Shown piece by piece: positions 1 through 8,528 of a DNA stretch of 52,192 nt. Origin of the DNA: DSWT01 sp049975385 (GTDB lineage Bacteria > Chloroflexota > Anaerolineae > B4-G1 > SLSP01); NCBI GenBank assembly GCA_049975385.1, contig JBNGDO010000012.1:1-52192 (forward strand). Direction: 5' to 3'. Position 1 is the stretch's first letter. Every line of letters begins with the position of its first letter. The notes beneath the pieces are model-generated. The model was not told the DNA's origin. It worked only from the letters and a program-made list of their open reading frames with translations, and did not search any database. The translations under genes and the position numbers were made by a program.

Positions 1-66
1 CTGGATCGCCGATCCAGACCGGAACGGGGATCTGACGATCCCCTCGAAGCAAATTTCGATCTACTG

Positions 67-162
67 AGACTACAAAAGTCTCACGGGATACCTGGTTGAG
101 CAGATATCTGCGCTGAACGCTGAGTCTGCAAAACACAGGGCCTGCTGAGACTTTTGTAGTCT
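67..162. repeat. 17-bp inverted repeat flanking a 62-bp spacer
   Basis: A 17-base arm at 67-83 (AGACTACAAAAGTCTCA) recurs as its exact reverse complement at 146-162. Each arm is itself partly palindromic (GAGACT/AGTCTC). The structure lies just beyond the stop codon of the leftward slipin gene, so it could fold in that transcript's 3' end, but there is no T-run and the size resembles a REP or small MITE-type element. No gene is visible in positions 1-171. Confidence 0.6.
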
Positions 163-171
163 AGGACTTAC

Positions 172-1059
172 TTACTCCGTATGCGATTGCTTGGCAAATG
201 CGCTCAACGGCTGCGCCAGATTGAGGAACTCGGTGGGGATGACGAACTTGGTCGCCTCACCCTCGCCGAGCGCCTTGAGCGCCTCCAGGTATTGCAGGGT
301 CAACGTCTTGCTGTCAACGCCTTGCGCCACCTTGTAGATTTCGTTGAGCGCCAGCGCGAAGCCCTCCGCGCGCAAGATGGCGGCCTGGCGGTCGCCTTCC
401 GATTGCAGAATGGTCGCTTGCCGCGATCCTTCGGCCTTGAGGATCGCCGCTTGCTTATCGCCTTCGGCCACGGTGATGGCAGCCTCGCGCTGCCCACTCG
501 CTTCTGTGACCGTCGCCCGCCGGTTACGTTCCGCCGCCATCTGGCGCGTCATCGCCTCGGCGATATCGCGCGGTGGGACTACCTCACGGATTTCCACCGC
601 CATGACGCGAATGCCCCAGCGGTCGGTGACGTCATCGAGTTTCTCGTGCAGGATGCGGTTGATCTCGTCTCGCTTGGAGAGCACGTCGTCCAGCGCCATC
701 GCGCCAACGACCGCGCGTAGCGTCGTGATCGCCAGACCACGCGCCGCGCCGGTGAAGTTCTCCACCTCGAGCACACTGCGCTCCGGGTCGATGACCTTGT
801 CGTAGACCAAAAAGTCAATCGAGACCGAAGCGTTGTCCGCCGTGATACACGTCTGCGGCGGCACGTCAAAGTAGACTTCGCGCAGATCTACAGACACACC
901 GCGATCCAGGAAGGGGATCAGGAAGATGATACCCGGCCCCCGTGCACCCACACAGCGTCCCAGGCGGAACACCACCAGCCGCCGGTATTCCGGCACGATG
1001 CGCACCGCCATTGCGATCAGGACTAAAACTAGAATCAACACCACTAACAATGCACCCAT
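172..1059 (-). CDS. SPFH/band-7 family protein (slipin-like)
   Basis: Membrane scaffold protein of the stomatin/prohibitin/flotillin superfamily, 295 residues. It has one N-terminal hydrophobic segment (about residues 2-20), then the SPFH domain (the PEYRRLVVFRLGR and GPGIIFLIPFLD stretches are typical of slipins), then an Ala/Glu-rich coiled coil with repeated A-E-G units (about residues 170-235). The family forms ring-like oligomers on the inner face of the membrane, and no catalytic activity is expected. The gene starts 24 bp after the stop of the NfeD-type protease gene on the same strand; NfeD1b-slipin pairs are a well-known conserved operon in bacteria and archaea, and the partner protease is thought to cleave the slipin C-terminus. 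The call to family is firm; the physiological role is inferred. Confidence 0.92.
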   Translation of the reverse strand: MGALLVVLILVLVLIAMAVRIVPEYRRLVVFRLGRCVGARGPGIIFLIPFLDRGVSVDLREVYFDVPPQTCITADNASVSIDFLVYDKVIDPERSVLEVENFTGAARGLAITTLRAVVGAMALDDVLSKRDEINRILHEKLDDVTDRWGIRVMAVEIREVVPPRDIAEAMTRQMAAERNRRATVTEASGQREAAITVAEGDKQAAILKAEGSRQATILQSEGDRQAAILRAEGFALALNEIYKVAQGVDSKTLTLQYLEALKALGEGEATKFVIPTEFLNLAQPLSAFAKQSHTE

Positions 1060-1083
1060 GGCACCCTCCTTTGATTTTGGATT

Positions 1084-2394
1084 TCAGACTTCATCTTGCG
1101 GGATATCCCGCACAACATGGAGACGCACGCCGGCGATACGGGTGACGCGCACGGGATCGCCGGCGTGAATGTCCTCCGCTTCGGTGACGGCGCTCCAGTC
1201 CTGCAAATCCACGCGCACTTGCCCGGTGGGCGTGAGATCGGTCAGGGCCACGCCCTGCATCCCCACGAGCTTCTGCGCGCCGGCTTGCGGCTTGCGCCGC
1301 ATCGCTGCCAGCACCGCCCGCAACACCAGGAAACTGAAGGCGAGAATACAGACCGCCATCACGCCGATCAGCCAGGGGTTTACCCGCACGGCGGGCGCAG
1401 CCGGCGAGGTCGGTGTGAATGGCACAAACAACAGCAGCGAACCGAGGATGAACGGCACCAACCCGGCGACGGAGACGATGACCTCGGTATCCGTGAGCAG
1501 CCCTACGAGAAAGAAAACGACGGAGAGCGCCAACAGCCCGATGCCGGCCCAGTTGACGGGCAAGCTGCCCAACGCCATAAACGCGACGATGTAGGAAACC
1601 ACCGCGCCAATGCCCGCGACGCTCAGCCCCGGATCGGCCAACTCCGCCAACAACAACAGCGTGCCGAGCGAGAGCAGCAAGTAGGCGATGTTCGGCTCCG
1701 TGATGACCTGGAAAAACCGCTCGGTGAGATTCATCGGGGCGGTTTGCGGGATCACCCCGGCCATGCGCAAGGCAACGTCATCGATCTCGCGGCCATCGAG
1801 TTGGGCGAGTAGTTCGCCGAGGTCCACGGCGATCAGGTCGATCACGTTCAGGTTCAGCGCCTCAGCCGCAGTGACGGAGAGACTCTCGCGTACGGCCTGC
1901 TCGGCCCAGGCGGCGTTGCGCCCGCGCGTGGCGGCCACGCTGCGCACCAACGCCGCCGCATCGCTGACCACTTTTTCTTCCATCACGTCGCTGATTTCCG
2001 CACCGAGCGGCACGGGATGCGCCGCGCCCACGTGCGTCGCCGGTGCCATCGCCGCCACATCCGCCGCCATCAACACGAACAGCCCTGCCGAGGTCGCCCG
2101 CGCGCCGCCGGGCGTCACGTAAACCACCGTGGGGACCGGCGACTCCAGCAATAGTTGCACCATCTCCCGCATCGAAGACTCCAACCCGCCGGGCGTATCG
2201 AGCGTGACGATGACGGCCTGCGCGCCCTGCTGGTTCGCCAGGCGCAGGCCGCGTTCCAGATAGCGCGCCGTAAAGGGATTGATGACGCCATCCACCTCCA
2301 ACACCACCACCGGCCCCGTCGCTGCCTGCGTCACATCGGGGCAAGTGATCAACAGGCCGATAACCAACGAGAATAACAGAATCCGTTGTTTCAT
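1084..2394 (-). CDS. NfeD-family membrane serine protease (long form)
   Basis: 436 residues. It opens with a signal peptide-like segment (residues 1-25), followed by a ClpP-class serine protease domain. The DTPGG motif (about 66-70), Ser102 in the ATSAG stretch and Lys141 fit the Ser-Lys dyad spacing of the archaeal PH1510 protease. Four hydrophobic segments follow (about 240-350), and a C-terminal OB-fold NfeD domain (about 375-430) begins around the GMQGVALTDL stretch. This is the long NfeD1b architecture. The protein probably sits in the membrane with the protease domain outside and acts on the slipin encoded 24 bp downstream. It is the first gene of this leftward pair; no clear promoter was resolved in the 265-bp upstream gap. 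Confidence 0.9.
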   Translation of the reverse strand: MKQRILLFSLVIGLLITCPDVTQAATGPVVVLEVDGVINPFTARYLERGLRLANQQGAQAVIVTLDTPGGLESSMREMVQLLLESPVPTVVYVTPGGARATSAGLFVLMAADVAAMAPATHVGAAHPVPLGAEISDVMEEKVVSDAAALVRSVAATRGRNAAWAEQAVRESLSVTAAEALNLNVIDLIAVDLGELLAQLDGREIDDVALRMAGVIPQTAPMNLTERFFQVITEPNIAYLLLSLGTLLLLAELADPGLSVAGIGAVVSYIVAFMALGSLPVNWAGIGLLALSVVFFLVGLLTDTEVIVSVAGLVPFILGSLLLFVPFTPTSPAAPAVRVNPWLIGVMAVCILAFSFLVLRAVLAAMRRKPQAGAQKLVGMQGVALTDLTPTGQVRVDLQDWSAVTEAEDIHAGDPVRVTRIAGVRLHVVRDIPQDEV

Positions 2395-2659
2395 GGCATT
2401 CCCTCCTGTAGCCTAACGGGTCACACGTAAATCATAGAAAGCGCGGAAAGTCAATCAACATCGCTGTGAGCGACATACGCTGTAAGGCAATTCGTCCAAC
2501 AGCCAAGCGCGGTCATTCAGGGTGAGAGCGAGGGGAACGACGAGTGTCAATGCATTAAATAAATATTACAATTTCATTATATACTGAATTAACGCCGTCT
2601 ACAAGTGAAAAGGTGTTCTATATCCTACGTCATGCGTCCTTAATCCTGCATCTTGCCTC

Positions 2660-4078
2660 TTACATCCTGTACCTGCCGCGCAGCGCTCCCACCGCGACCA
2701 GCAACAAAATCACCGGCGTCACCGGCAGCCGGAAGCGAATCTGGCTGATCGGGCCGGGCACGAAGGTGACGTAGAAAATGGTAATGAGCAAGAACGCCGC
2801 CAGCAGGCGCGGGCGCATCCGCAACGCGCCGATGACGAGCAAGACCGTCGCCGCACCATATATGACGCCCCAGAGCGCCCAAAACGCGAGCGCCAACGGC
2901 GGCAGCCCGCGCAAGCGCTCATCGATCACCATCCGCACGGCTCGCCCAATCTGCCCACGTCCCAACGCCGTTAGCGCGCGCCCTAGCACGTCGCCTTGCG
3001 GCACGGCCGTTTCCCATTCCTGCCCCGTGAGATGCGTGTACCAGAACTTATGATCCTGCGGGACGAACGACCACAGCCAGCTTTGCGTGTGGCTGATGAC
3101 GAAATCGACCGGATGCGCGCGCACGATCTCGCCCGCCACCTGCGCAATCTCCTGCGAGCGACGGTCCAGATCGCGGGCCGTCAGCGTCGCCTGAGGCACC
3201 GGCTCCCAGTTATATCGCTGTGCCGTCTCCGCGATGATACCGTCGTAGATTTCTTCCCAACGCGGTGTCCACGGGGCCACCGCCTCGCCGTTGACGCGAG
3301 CCAGCGTCGACACGGCGCTGACGTGTGCCAGATTGTCGTCGAAGGTGCGCGTGTAAAAGATCTCGCCGAAAACAATGGTGTTGCGCACAAACCAGGGCAG
3401 CAATATCACGCCAATCGTCCCCGCCACGATGACGGCCCCGTACCACCAGCGCTGCCGGTGGACGAAAATCCCGTGTGCCAGCAGCGCCACCAGTGCCAGC
3501 GGCAAGAACTGGATGTTCGGCTTGCACAGAATTCCCGCGCCCAACAAGATGCCGCACCACAGCGCGTCGCGTTTGTGCCAATGCAAGAGATAGCGCGCGA
3601 ACATCCATAAGCCCGCCGTGAGCAGCAGCCCGAACAAAATTTCGGTGAGCAGTTCGTTGCAAAAACGCCACGACGACGGGTTGAGCGCGTAAAGCAGCGC
3701 AGCTATCCTGCCCGCGCGCGACCCGGCGACGAGCGTCCCGAACTTGAACAGCACTACGACGGTGAGCACATCCAACAATGGCTGCACAAACGCCACGAAA
3801 TCGGGATTCGGCCCGCCGGTACTGTACCAAAACGCGACGAACAACGGGTATAGCGGCGCGCGGATGTTGTTGGCGCGCAACGGCGGCTCCAAGTTCATCG
3901 AATAGACGCCGTGCTCGAGCAGGTTGACCGCCAGGTAGTGATAGCCCTCCGCATCGACGTGGGTGAACTGCATCCCCCGCGGCGCGCCCGCCAGATAGCC
4001 CCAACGCAACCCCGCCGCCAGCAAAACGAGGCAGACGGGGATCACAAATCGCGCCGGAGTGTGTGTATGCTTTTTCAT
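2660..4078 (-). CDS. Glycosyltransferase family 39-type integral membrane protein
   Basis: 472 residues with about ten hydrophobic segments. The N-terminal region after the first membrane segment contains an acidic D-A-E motif (FTHVDAEGYHYLAVN) followed by IRAPLYPLFVAFWY, the pattern of polyprenyl-phosphate-dependent dolichyl/ArnT-like mannosyl- or arabinosyltransferases. A soluble loop (about residues 235-330) carries the usual extracytoplasmic part. It would move a sugar from a lipid carrier onto an acceptor outside the membrane; donor and acceptor cannot be told from sequence. It is the last gene of a tightly spaced leftward unit (10 bp after the preceding small membrane protein), although its link with the metal-transport genes upstream is not obvious. 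Confidence 0.8.
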   Translation of the reverse strand: MKKHTHTPARFVIPVCLVLLAAGLRWGYLAGAPRGMQFTHVDAEGYHYLAVNLLEHGVYSMNLEPPLRANNIRAPLYPLFVAFWYSTGGPNPDFVAFVQPLLDVLTVVVLFKFGTLVAGSRAGRIAALLYALNPSSWRFCNELLTEILFGLLLTAGLWMFARYLLHWHKRDALWCGILLGAGILCKPNIQFLPLALVALLAHGIFVHRQRWWYGAVIVAGTIGVILLPWFVRNTIVFGEIFYTRTFDDNLAHVSAVSTLARVNGEAVAPWTPRWEEIYDGIIAETAQRYNWEPVPQATLTARDLDRRSQEIAQVAGEIVRAHPVDFVISHTQSWLWSFVPQDHKFWYTHLTGQEWETAVPQGDVLGRALTALGRGQIGRAVRMVIDERLRGLPPLALAFWALWGVIYGAATVLLVIGALRMRPRLLAAFLLITIFYVTFVPGPISQIRFRLPVTPVILLLVAVGALRGRYRM

Positions 4079-4088
4079 GATAGTTTAC

Positions 4089-4658
4089 TTATGCGGACAC
4101 ACAGCATCCCTCGTCCATGACACACAAAGGCAGATCGGGGTTGAGCAGCATAAACGCGCGCTGAAAGTCCCGGCTGCTGAAGCAGAGGCATCCACGCTCC
4201 ATCAACTGCGCCGGATCACTGCCCCATCCAGTGTAACCAGATGGGGGTGAGCCGATCATCGACGACAATATCCGATCTACACGTCGCCATCGCAAAAGCT
4301 GCGGCAGCAGCCACTTCGCGACCAACCACGCGCTGCCACCCCCCAAAACGAGCCAGGAAATCCAAGCAAAAGGATGATTCAATGGCCGCAACAACACATA
4401 AATCAATCCCAACGTCACTGGAAACAACACGATTGTTAAATGAATGCAGATCCGTAATTGGGCTGCCAGATAAGCTCTGACATAGCTTTCACATTTCGAA
4501 CAGATAGGCAACGTTATTGTGTGGCGCACACCAGATAGCGGCATCCCTGCATAAAATTGAACGGTGCGTAAACTGTCACCAGGACGTTGCCCACACCAGG
4601 CGCATATGTCCGGCAAGCGTATTTCGTGTCTGGCAACCGATCTATGTGATGTGTACAT
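4089..4658 (-). CDS. Hypothetical membrane protein with N-terminal Cys pairs
   Basis: 189 residues, not assigned to a family. Near the N-terminus are C-A-W-C (about residues 19-22) and C-x2-C (about 53-56), which together look like a four-cysteine zinc-binding treble-clef or ribbon. Two hydrophobic segments follow (about 70-90 and 95-115), then a soluble tail with further cysteines near the C-terminus. Spacing to both neighbours is 10 bp, so it is almost certainly cotranscribed with the Nramp-related transporter upstream and the glycosyltransferase downstream. Function unknown; the coding call rests on length, operon spacing and a plausible topology. Confidence 0.65.
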   Translation of the reverse strand: MYTSHRSVARHEIRLPDICAWCGQRPGDSLRTVQFYAGMPLSGVRHTITLPICSKCESYVRAYLAAQLRICIHLTIVLFPVTLGLIYVLLRPLNHPFAWISWLVLGGGSAWLVAKWLLPQLLRWRRVDRILSSMIGSPPSGYTGWGSDPAQLMERGCLCFSSRDFQRAFMLLNPDLPLCVMDEGCCVSA

Positions 4659-4668
4659 TATGCTCCTT

Positions 4669-5916
4669 TCAATTCAGCAAGGGTGACGCCAAGAGAACCA
4701 CCGTCACCAGCGCGATCAGGCCGGTCACCCCCCAGGCCAGGATATTCTGCCAGCGCCGGTTGACCCAGTCGCCCATCACCCGGCGGTTGTTCACCAGCTT
4801 GAGCACCAGTACCAGCAGTACCGGCAATAAGATCGCGTTGACCGCCTGCGAAATCCACATAATTGGGAACAACGGAATGCCTGGAATCAACACCACGAGC
4901 ACGCTCAACACGATGATGCCCACGTACAGCCCGTAGAAAAACGGGGCCTCGTGCGAACGTTGATCCAGGCCGCGCTCCCACCCGAACGCTTCGCAGATCG
5001 CATACGCCGTCGAAAGCGGCAACACCGAAGCCGCCAATAGCGACGCGCCCAACAACCCGGTCGTAAACAAGTAGCGTGCCCCCGTCCCGGCCAACGGAAC
5101 GAGCGCCATCGCCGCCTGCTCCGCCGTCTCCACGTGGATACCGTGAATGAACAACGTCGCCGCCGTGCTGATGATGATGAAGGCCGAAACCACATTGCCC
5201 CACGCCGCGCCGAACATCACGTCCAGACGGGTGAAGCGGTAGCGTTCCAATTCCGCACCTTTGTCGGCCACCGATGCCTGCATATAGACGATGCCCCACG
5301 GCGTAATCGTCGTCCCGATCGTCGCCAACACCGCAAAAATAAAGTTCGGATCACGGCTGAAGGTCGGTGTGACAGCATGGCGCAGGACTTCACCCCACGG
5401 GGGACGCACCATCACCGCCGTGACCACGTAACTCAGCGCCGCCAGGCACAAGACCAGCAACACTTTTTCCACGTTATCGTAAGACCCGCGCAGCACCAAA
5501 AAGCCCACCATCAGTGCCGCGAACGGCACGGTGATATACCGGCTCACGCCGAGCAATTCTGTCCCGGCTGCCACACCCGCGAACTGGGCAATCGTCGTGC
5601 CCACGTTCGCCAGCAGCAGGCAAAGCATCGCAAAGGCCGTCACGCGCACGCCGAAACGCTCGCGGATTAAGTCGGCGGTTCCCTTGCCGGTGACGGCGCC
5701 CATCCGCGCCGCAATCTCCTGGATCACGATCTCGCCCACTGTGATGACCATCACCAACCACAGAAAGCGGTAGCCATACGTCGATCCGGCCATGGAATAT
5801 GTGGCGATGCCCGGCGCGTCATTGTCGGCGCTGGCCGTAATCAACCCCGGTCCCAAAATCGAAAGATAGAACAAAATGCGTTGCAACCAGGCTGGTGCTC
5901 GTAAGAAGCGCTTCAT
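4669..5916 (-). CDS. Nramp-related divalent metal transporter (possible Mg2+ type, NRMT-like)
   Basis: 415 residues, about eleven membrane segments of the LeuT-fold Nramp superfamily. In classical Mn/Fe Nramps the first helix has D-P-G-N and the sixth M-P-H. Here the first-helix stretch is ADNDAPGIAT, so Asp33 aligns with the metal-binding Asp but the Asn position is Gly36, and the sixth helix reads TITPWG, with Thr205 in place of the soft methionine ligand and Trp207 in place of His. Loss of that methionine is a hallmark of Nramp-related magnesium transporters (NRMTs). The gene follows, by 26 bp, a cytosolic PRC/MgtE_N/CBS protein resembling the Mg2+-sensing part of MgtE, which also points to Mg2+. 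Membership in the superfamily is firm; substrate is inference. Confidence 0.85.
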   Translation of the reverse strand: MKRFLRAPAWLQRILFYLSILGPGLITASADNDAPGIATYSMAGSTYGYRFLWLVMVITVGEIVIQEIAARMGAVTGKGTADLIRERFGVRVTAFAMLCLLLANVGTTIAQFAGVAAGTELLGVSRYITVPFAALMVGFLVLRGSYDNVEKVLLVLCLAALSYVVTAVMVRPPWGEVLRHAVTPTFSRDPNFIFAVLATIGTTITPWGIVYMQASVADKGAELERYRFTRLDVMFGAAWGNVVSAFIIISTAATLFIHGIHVETAEQAAMALVPLAGTGARYLFTTGLLGASLLAASVLPLSTAYAICEAFGWERGLDQRSHEAPFFYGLYVGIIVLSVLVVLIPGIPLFPIMWISQAVNAILLPVLLVLVLKLVNNRRVMGDWVNRRWQNILAWGVTGLIALVTVVLLASPLLN

Positions 5917-5942
5917 CTATGTCCTCCCCGAAAATGAATGTG

Positions 5943-7208
5943 CTAGAAGAAGCGTGGCAGCCGCTTCTTCCAGGCCGTGGGCAACACGGTATCCACGGCA
6001 TCATCAACAGTGACAATGCCTAACAGAATGCCCCTTGACGTATCGATCACGGGCACAGCCAGCAGATCATACTTCGCCACCATATATGCGACTTCTTCTT
6101 GCGGTGTGTAAGGGTCCACAGTTACCGGATCGGTCTCGATCCAAGGGGTCAGATCGGCATCCGGCGAGGCCATCACCAAATCGCGCAGGCTGATTACGCC
6201 TCGTAGGCAGTGATTTTCATCCACCAGATAGATATAGTACATCACCTCATCTTCACGTGCGTTTTCAGAACGGCGCAGATAATCCAATAGTTCTTCCGCA
6301 TGCAAGCCGATTGGTGCGTGAGCAAATTCTGTCGTCATGATGCCGCCGGCGGAATCCTCCGGATAAACCAACAATGAGCGCACTTCGGCGGCATCTTCGT
6401 CTTCCATCAAGGCGAGCAGTTGTGCGCTGGTCTGTTCGGGTAAGTCGGCCAGCAGGTCGGCGGCCTCATCGGGGTCCATTTCTTCGAGGATGTCCGCTGC
6501 CCGTTCCGGCTCCATATGAGAAAGGACGGAGACCTGCATATTGGCAGGGCTTTCTTCCAGTGTGTCGGCCAACGTCTCATTGCTGAACGTCTCCATCAGC
6601 GCGGTACTGGTGTGATAATCCAGGTCATTGAGAATGGCAGCCATGTCTGCCGGGTGCAGTTGTACAATGCGGTCGTGCGAAACCCGCAAACGCAGCGGGT
6701 CTTCTTGATGTAAGGGGGCTACATCTTCCCAGGGGATGACGCCGGTTTTCCAAGAGCGGCCCAGCAGCCGGGCCAACGCTTGTCCAAGGCCCTCCAAGCC
6801 CAGGCGGCGCAGCAAGCCCCCCCCGCCGACATCCACACCGGTCAGGCAGTATTGATCGCCCACACGCGCCAGTTGCAGGTCATTGACGCGCACCACGCGG
6901 CGGCCCTCGGTATCCACGATTTGCCGGTCGAGCACACGGTCTAATAATCGCAACTCGTCGCCAATAGGCGTATAAGCAGGACACTTATCTTGGGGAACAT
7001 TAAGCGTGATGCTGGGGTAGAGACTGCTCACGCACGAAGCGGGGATGAAACGATCACCGTTGTCCTGTGCATCACCGCGCAATAGCAAGGCCCTGACGGG
7101 CGGAAAATTCTGATCCACAGCGCCGATCAGCACATCGGCGCACCGGCCCACGGGATTCCCCCAGGCATCCCACACCTGCCGGTTTTGCATTTGACTGACG
7201 TACAACAT
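5943..7208 (-). CDS. PRC-barrel/MgtE_N/CBS domain cytosolic regulator
   Basis: 421 residues from the ATG at 7208, chosen because GAGGAGGT lies about six bases upstream; an in-frame upstream ATG at 7247 has no such site. The order is two PRC-barrel-like segments (about 1-70 and 75-165), an MgtE N-terminal superhelical domain rich in acidic repeats (EPERAADILEEMDPDEAAD, about 240-265), and a tandem CBS pair (about 295-415). There are no membrane helices, so this is MgtE's Mg2+-sensing half without its pore. It precedes the Nramp-related transporter by 26 bp and plausibly gates or senses for it. A long structured leader lies upstream. Confidence 0.85.
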   Translation of the reverse strand: MLYVSQMQNRQVWDAWGNPVGRCADVLIGAVDQNFPPVRALLLRGDAQDNGDRFIPASCVSSLYPSITLNVPQDKCPAYTPIGDELRLLDRVLDRQIVDTEGRRVVRVNDLQLARVGDQYCLTGVDVGGGGLLRRLGLEGLGQALARLLGRSWKTGVIPWEDVAPLHQEDPLRLRVSHDRIVQLHPADMAAILNDLDYHTSTALMETFSNETLADTLEESPANMQVSVLSHMEPERAADILEEMDPDEAADLLADLPEQTSAQLLALMEDEDAAEVRSLLVYPEDSAGGIMTTEFAHAPIGLHAEELLDYLRRSENAREDEVMYYIYLVDENHCLRGVISLRDLVMASPDADLTPWIETDPVTVDPYTPQEEVAYMVAKYDLLAVPVIDTSRGILLGIVTVDDAVDTVLPTAWKKRLPRFF

Positions 7209-7535
7209 GCCACACCTCCTCAATGCGAAATATGAAACTACGCGCAATCTCGTCGCGCGCGCTTTCGCCGTGTTCTAGACACGCAACAAGGCCGCAGCAG
7301 CACATGCTGCGGCCTTGTGAACACTCCGAGGAGGTCAGTGTGGCACGATGCCGTGCTGCGTCAGGTCTGCCGCGGTTTACTCGATGGGTCGGCGTCGTCT
7401 GCGCTCGCGGACGTTTCTTGTCCGAACGTACTGCTCACTTGTGTTGTTTCGTTCATTCCTCTCAGATCAGGCCGGTCCACTCCGGCAATTTCAGGAAATT
7501 GAGATATTGCAGAAACAAATTACGAAAAAATTATA
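7209..7535 (-). promoter_or_regulatory. Long structured 5' leader of the metal-transport operon
   Basis: There is no credible gene in this 327-bp stretch. Read on the minus strand, a TATAAT (plus-strand positions 7530-7535) is followed by about 315 bases before the start codon at 7208. The leader can form at least three hairpins: CGGAC/GTCCG (7408-7424), GCACG/CGTGC (7343-7356) and a strong 13-bp stem CAAGGCCGCAGCA with a five-base loop (7287-7317). The last stem has no U-run. I could not match the conserved blocks of the M-box (ykoK) or yybP-ykoY riboswitches. The -35 element is poor, so the start site is tentative. Confidence 0.4.
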
Positions 7536-7593
7536 CCATTGAATAACAATGTTGAAAACCGCGCATTACAAGTCGCGGGCCAAAAAGCAAAAG

Positions 7594-8415
7594 TCACACG
7601 CACACCACGAGAACGGTTAGCCCTGCTACCAACGCCAACGCTGCCGCATCCGCCGGGCGAAATTGCAGCGGCGTCATCGTCGTGCGACCCTTGCCACCCT
7701 GGTAGCCGCGCGCTGTCATCGCCAAGGCAAGGTTCTCTGCCCGTTGCAAACCGGCAAGGAACAGCGGCACCAGCAACGGCAACGCCTGACGCGCGCGGCG
7801 CAATAAGCCACCCCGGCCCGTGCCCCATTCCGCGCCCCGCGACGCCTGCGACTTGGCGACCCGCTCCGCCTCCTGCGCCAGCAAGGGCAAAAAGTGCAAT
7901 GTCACCTGCACCATCAGAACAAAAGCATGCGTGGGCAGGCCGATCTTCGTCAACGGCGCAAGCAAGGCATCGAGCGCGCGCACAATCTCCGTGGTGGAGA
8001 TGCAGAACGAGAGCCAACTGAGCGTCAGGATCAACGCTGCAAAGCGCAGCACGAGCAGCGCACCGTTCAAGAGGCTGGTAGCGGAAATAGATGCCGGCCC
8101 CCACGCCCACAATGGCATCACAACGTCACCGCGCGGCCCAAAGAGGATTTGCAGCACCGCAAGAAATGCGATGAAGGGCAACGGCGGGAGCAATCCCTTC
8201 AGCGCGTATCCGAGGGGGATCCGCGCGATGACCAACGCAGCGAGCAGCGCCACGAGCGCGATCGCTAAGCCGGTCCAGCGCGGCGCAACGGTGATCGCCG
8301 CCAACAGCAGAAACCCGGCCACCAGCCGCGCGCGCGGATCCAACCGGTGGATGACCGAGCCGGTGGGCAGGTATTGACCGATATTGACAAAGCGTAAGAA
8401 CTCGAAATCGTGCAT
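7594..8415 (-). CDS. Energy-coupling factor transporter transmembrane protein EcfT
   Basis: Membrane coupling subunit of an ECF-type vitamin importer, 273 residues from the ATG at 8415 (a TTG at 8442 would add nine residues made of repeat sequence, so the ATG is preferred; neither has a clear ribosome site). Five to six hydrophobic segments and two Ala-Arg-Gly coupling motifs are visible: SQASRGAE and, further on, MTARGYQG, which contact the two ATPase domains. It lies 113 bp downstream of the fused ATPase gene on the same strand. The S subunit that it probably serves is encoded divergently at 10405, though such energising modules are often shared by several S subunits. Confidence 0.88.
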   Translation of the reverse strand: MHDFEFLRFVNIGQYLPTGSVIHRLDPRARLVAGFLLLAAITVAPRWTGLAIALVALLAALVIARIPLGYALKGLLPPLPFIAFLAVLQILFGPRGDVVMPLWAWGPASISATSLLNGALLVLRFAALILTLSWLSFCISTTEIVRALDALLAPLTKIGLPTHAFVLMVQVTLHFLPLLAQEAERVAKSQASRGAEWGTGRGGLLRRARQALPLLVPLFLAGLQRAENLALAMTARGYQGGKGRTTMTPLQFRPADAAALALVAGLTVLVVCV

Positions 8416-8418
8416 AAG

Positions 8419-8473
8419 AATCAGCAAATCAAGAATCAGCAAATCAAGAATCAGCGAATAAAAATCAGCGAAT
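8419..8473. repeat. 15-bp tandem repeat upstream of ecfT
   Basis: Two perfect copies of AATCAGCAAATCAAG (8419-8433 and 8434-8448) followed by two decayed partial copies beginning AATCAGCGAAT. The tract sits directly before the ecfT start codon, where a ribosome-binding site would be expected, and is one of several word-like low-complexity tracts found next to gene starts in this window. Confidence 0.8.
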
Positions 8474-8480
8474 GGCGAAT

Positions 8481-8527
8481 GTAGCGCGGGCGTCCCCGCC
8501 CGCGAGCGGGCCAGAAGCCCGCGCTAC
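8481..8527. repeat. GC-rich hairpin in the ecfA-ecfT gap
   Basis: GTAGCGCGGGC at 8481-8491 pairs perfectly with 8517-8527, with a nested GCCCGC/GCGGGC inner stem. It begins two bases after the ecfA stop codon on the minus strand. It has no T-run, so it is more likely an interspersed palindromic repeat or a processing/stability hairpin than a terminator. Confidence 0.6.
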
Positions 8528-8528
8528 T

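Noticed and set aside
7209..7535. M-box (ykoK) magnesium riboswitch in the leader
   Set aside because: The conserved M-box blocks could not be found, so only an unclassified structured leader is claimed.
7223..7546. Possible 107-residue gene on the plus strand opposite the metal-operon leader
   Set aside because: It crosses the 13-bp hairpin and the promoter of the opposite operon, has no start signal and does not resemble a protein family.
8419..8473. Tandem repeat considered as a CRISPR remnant
   Set aside because: The units are contiguous with no spacers and decay quickly; no cas genes are present.
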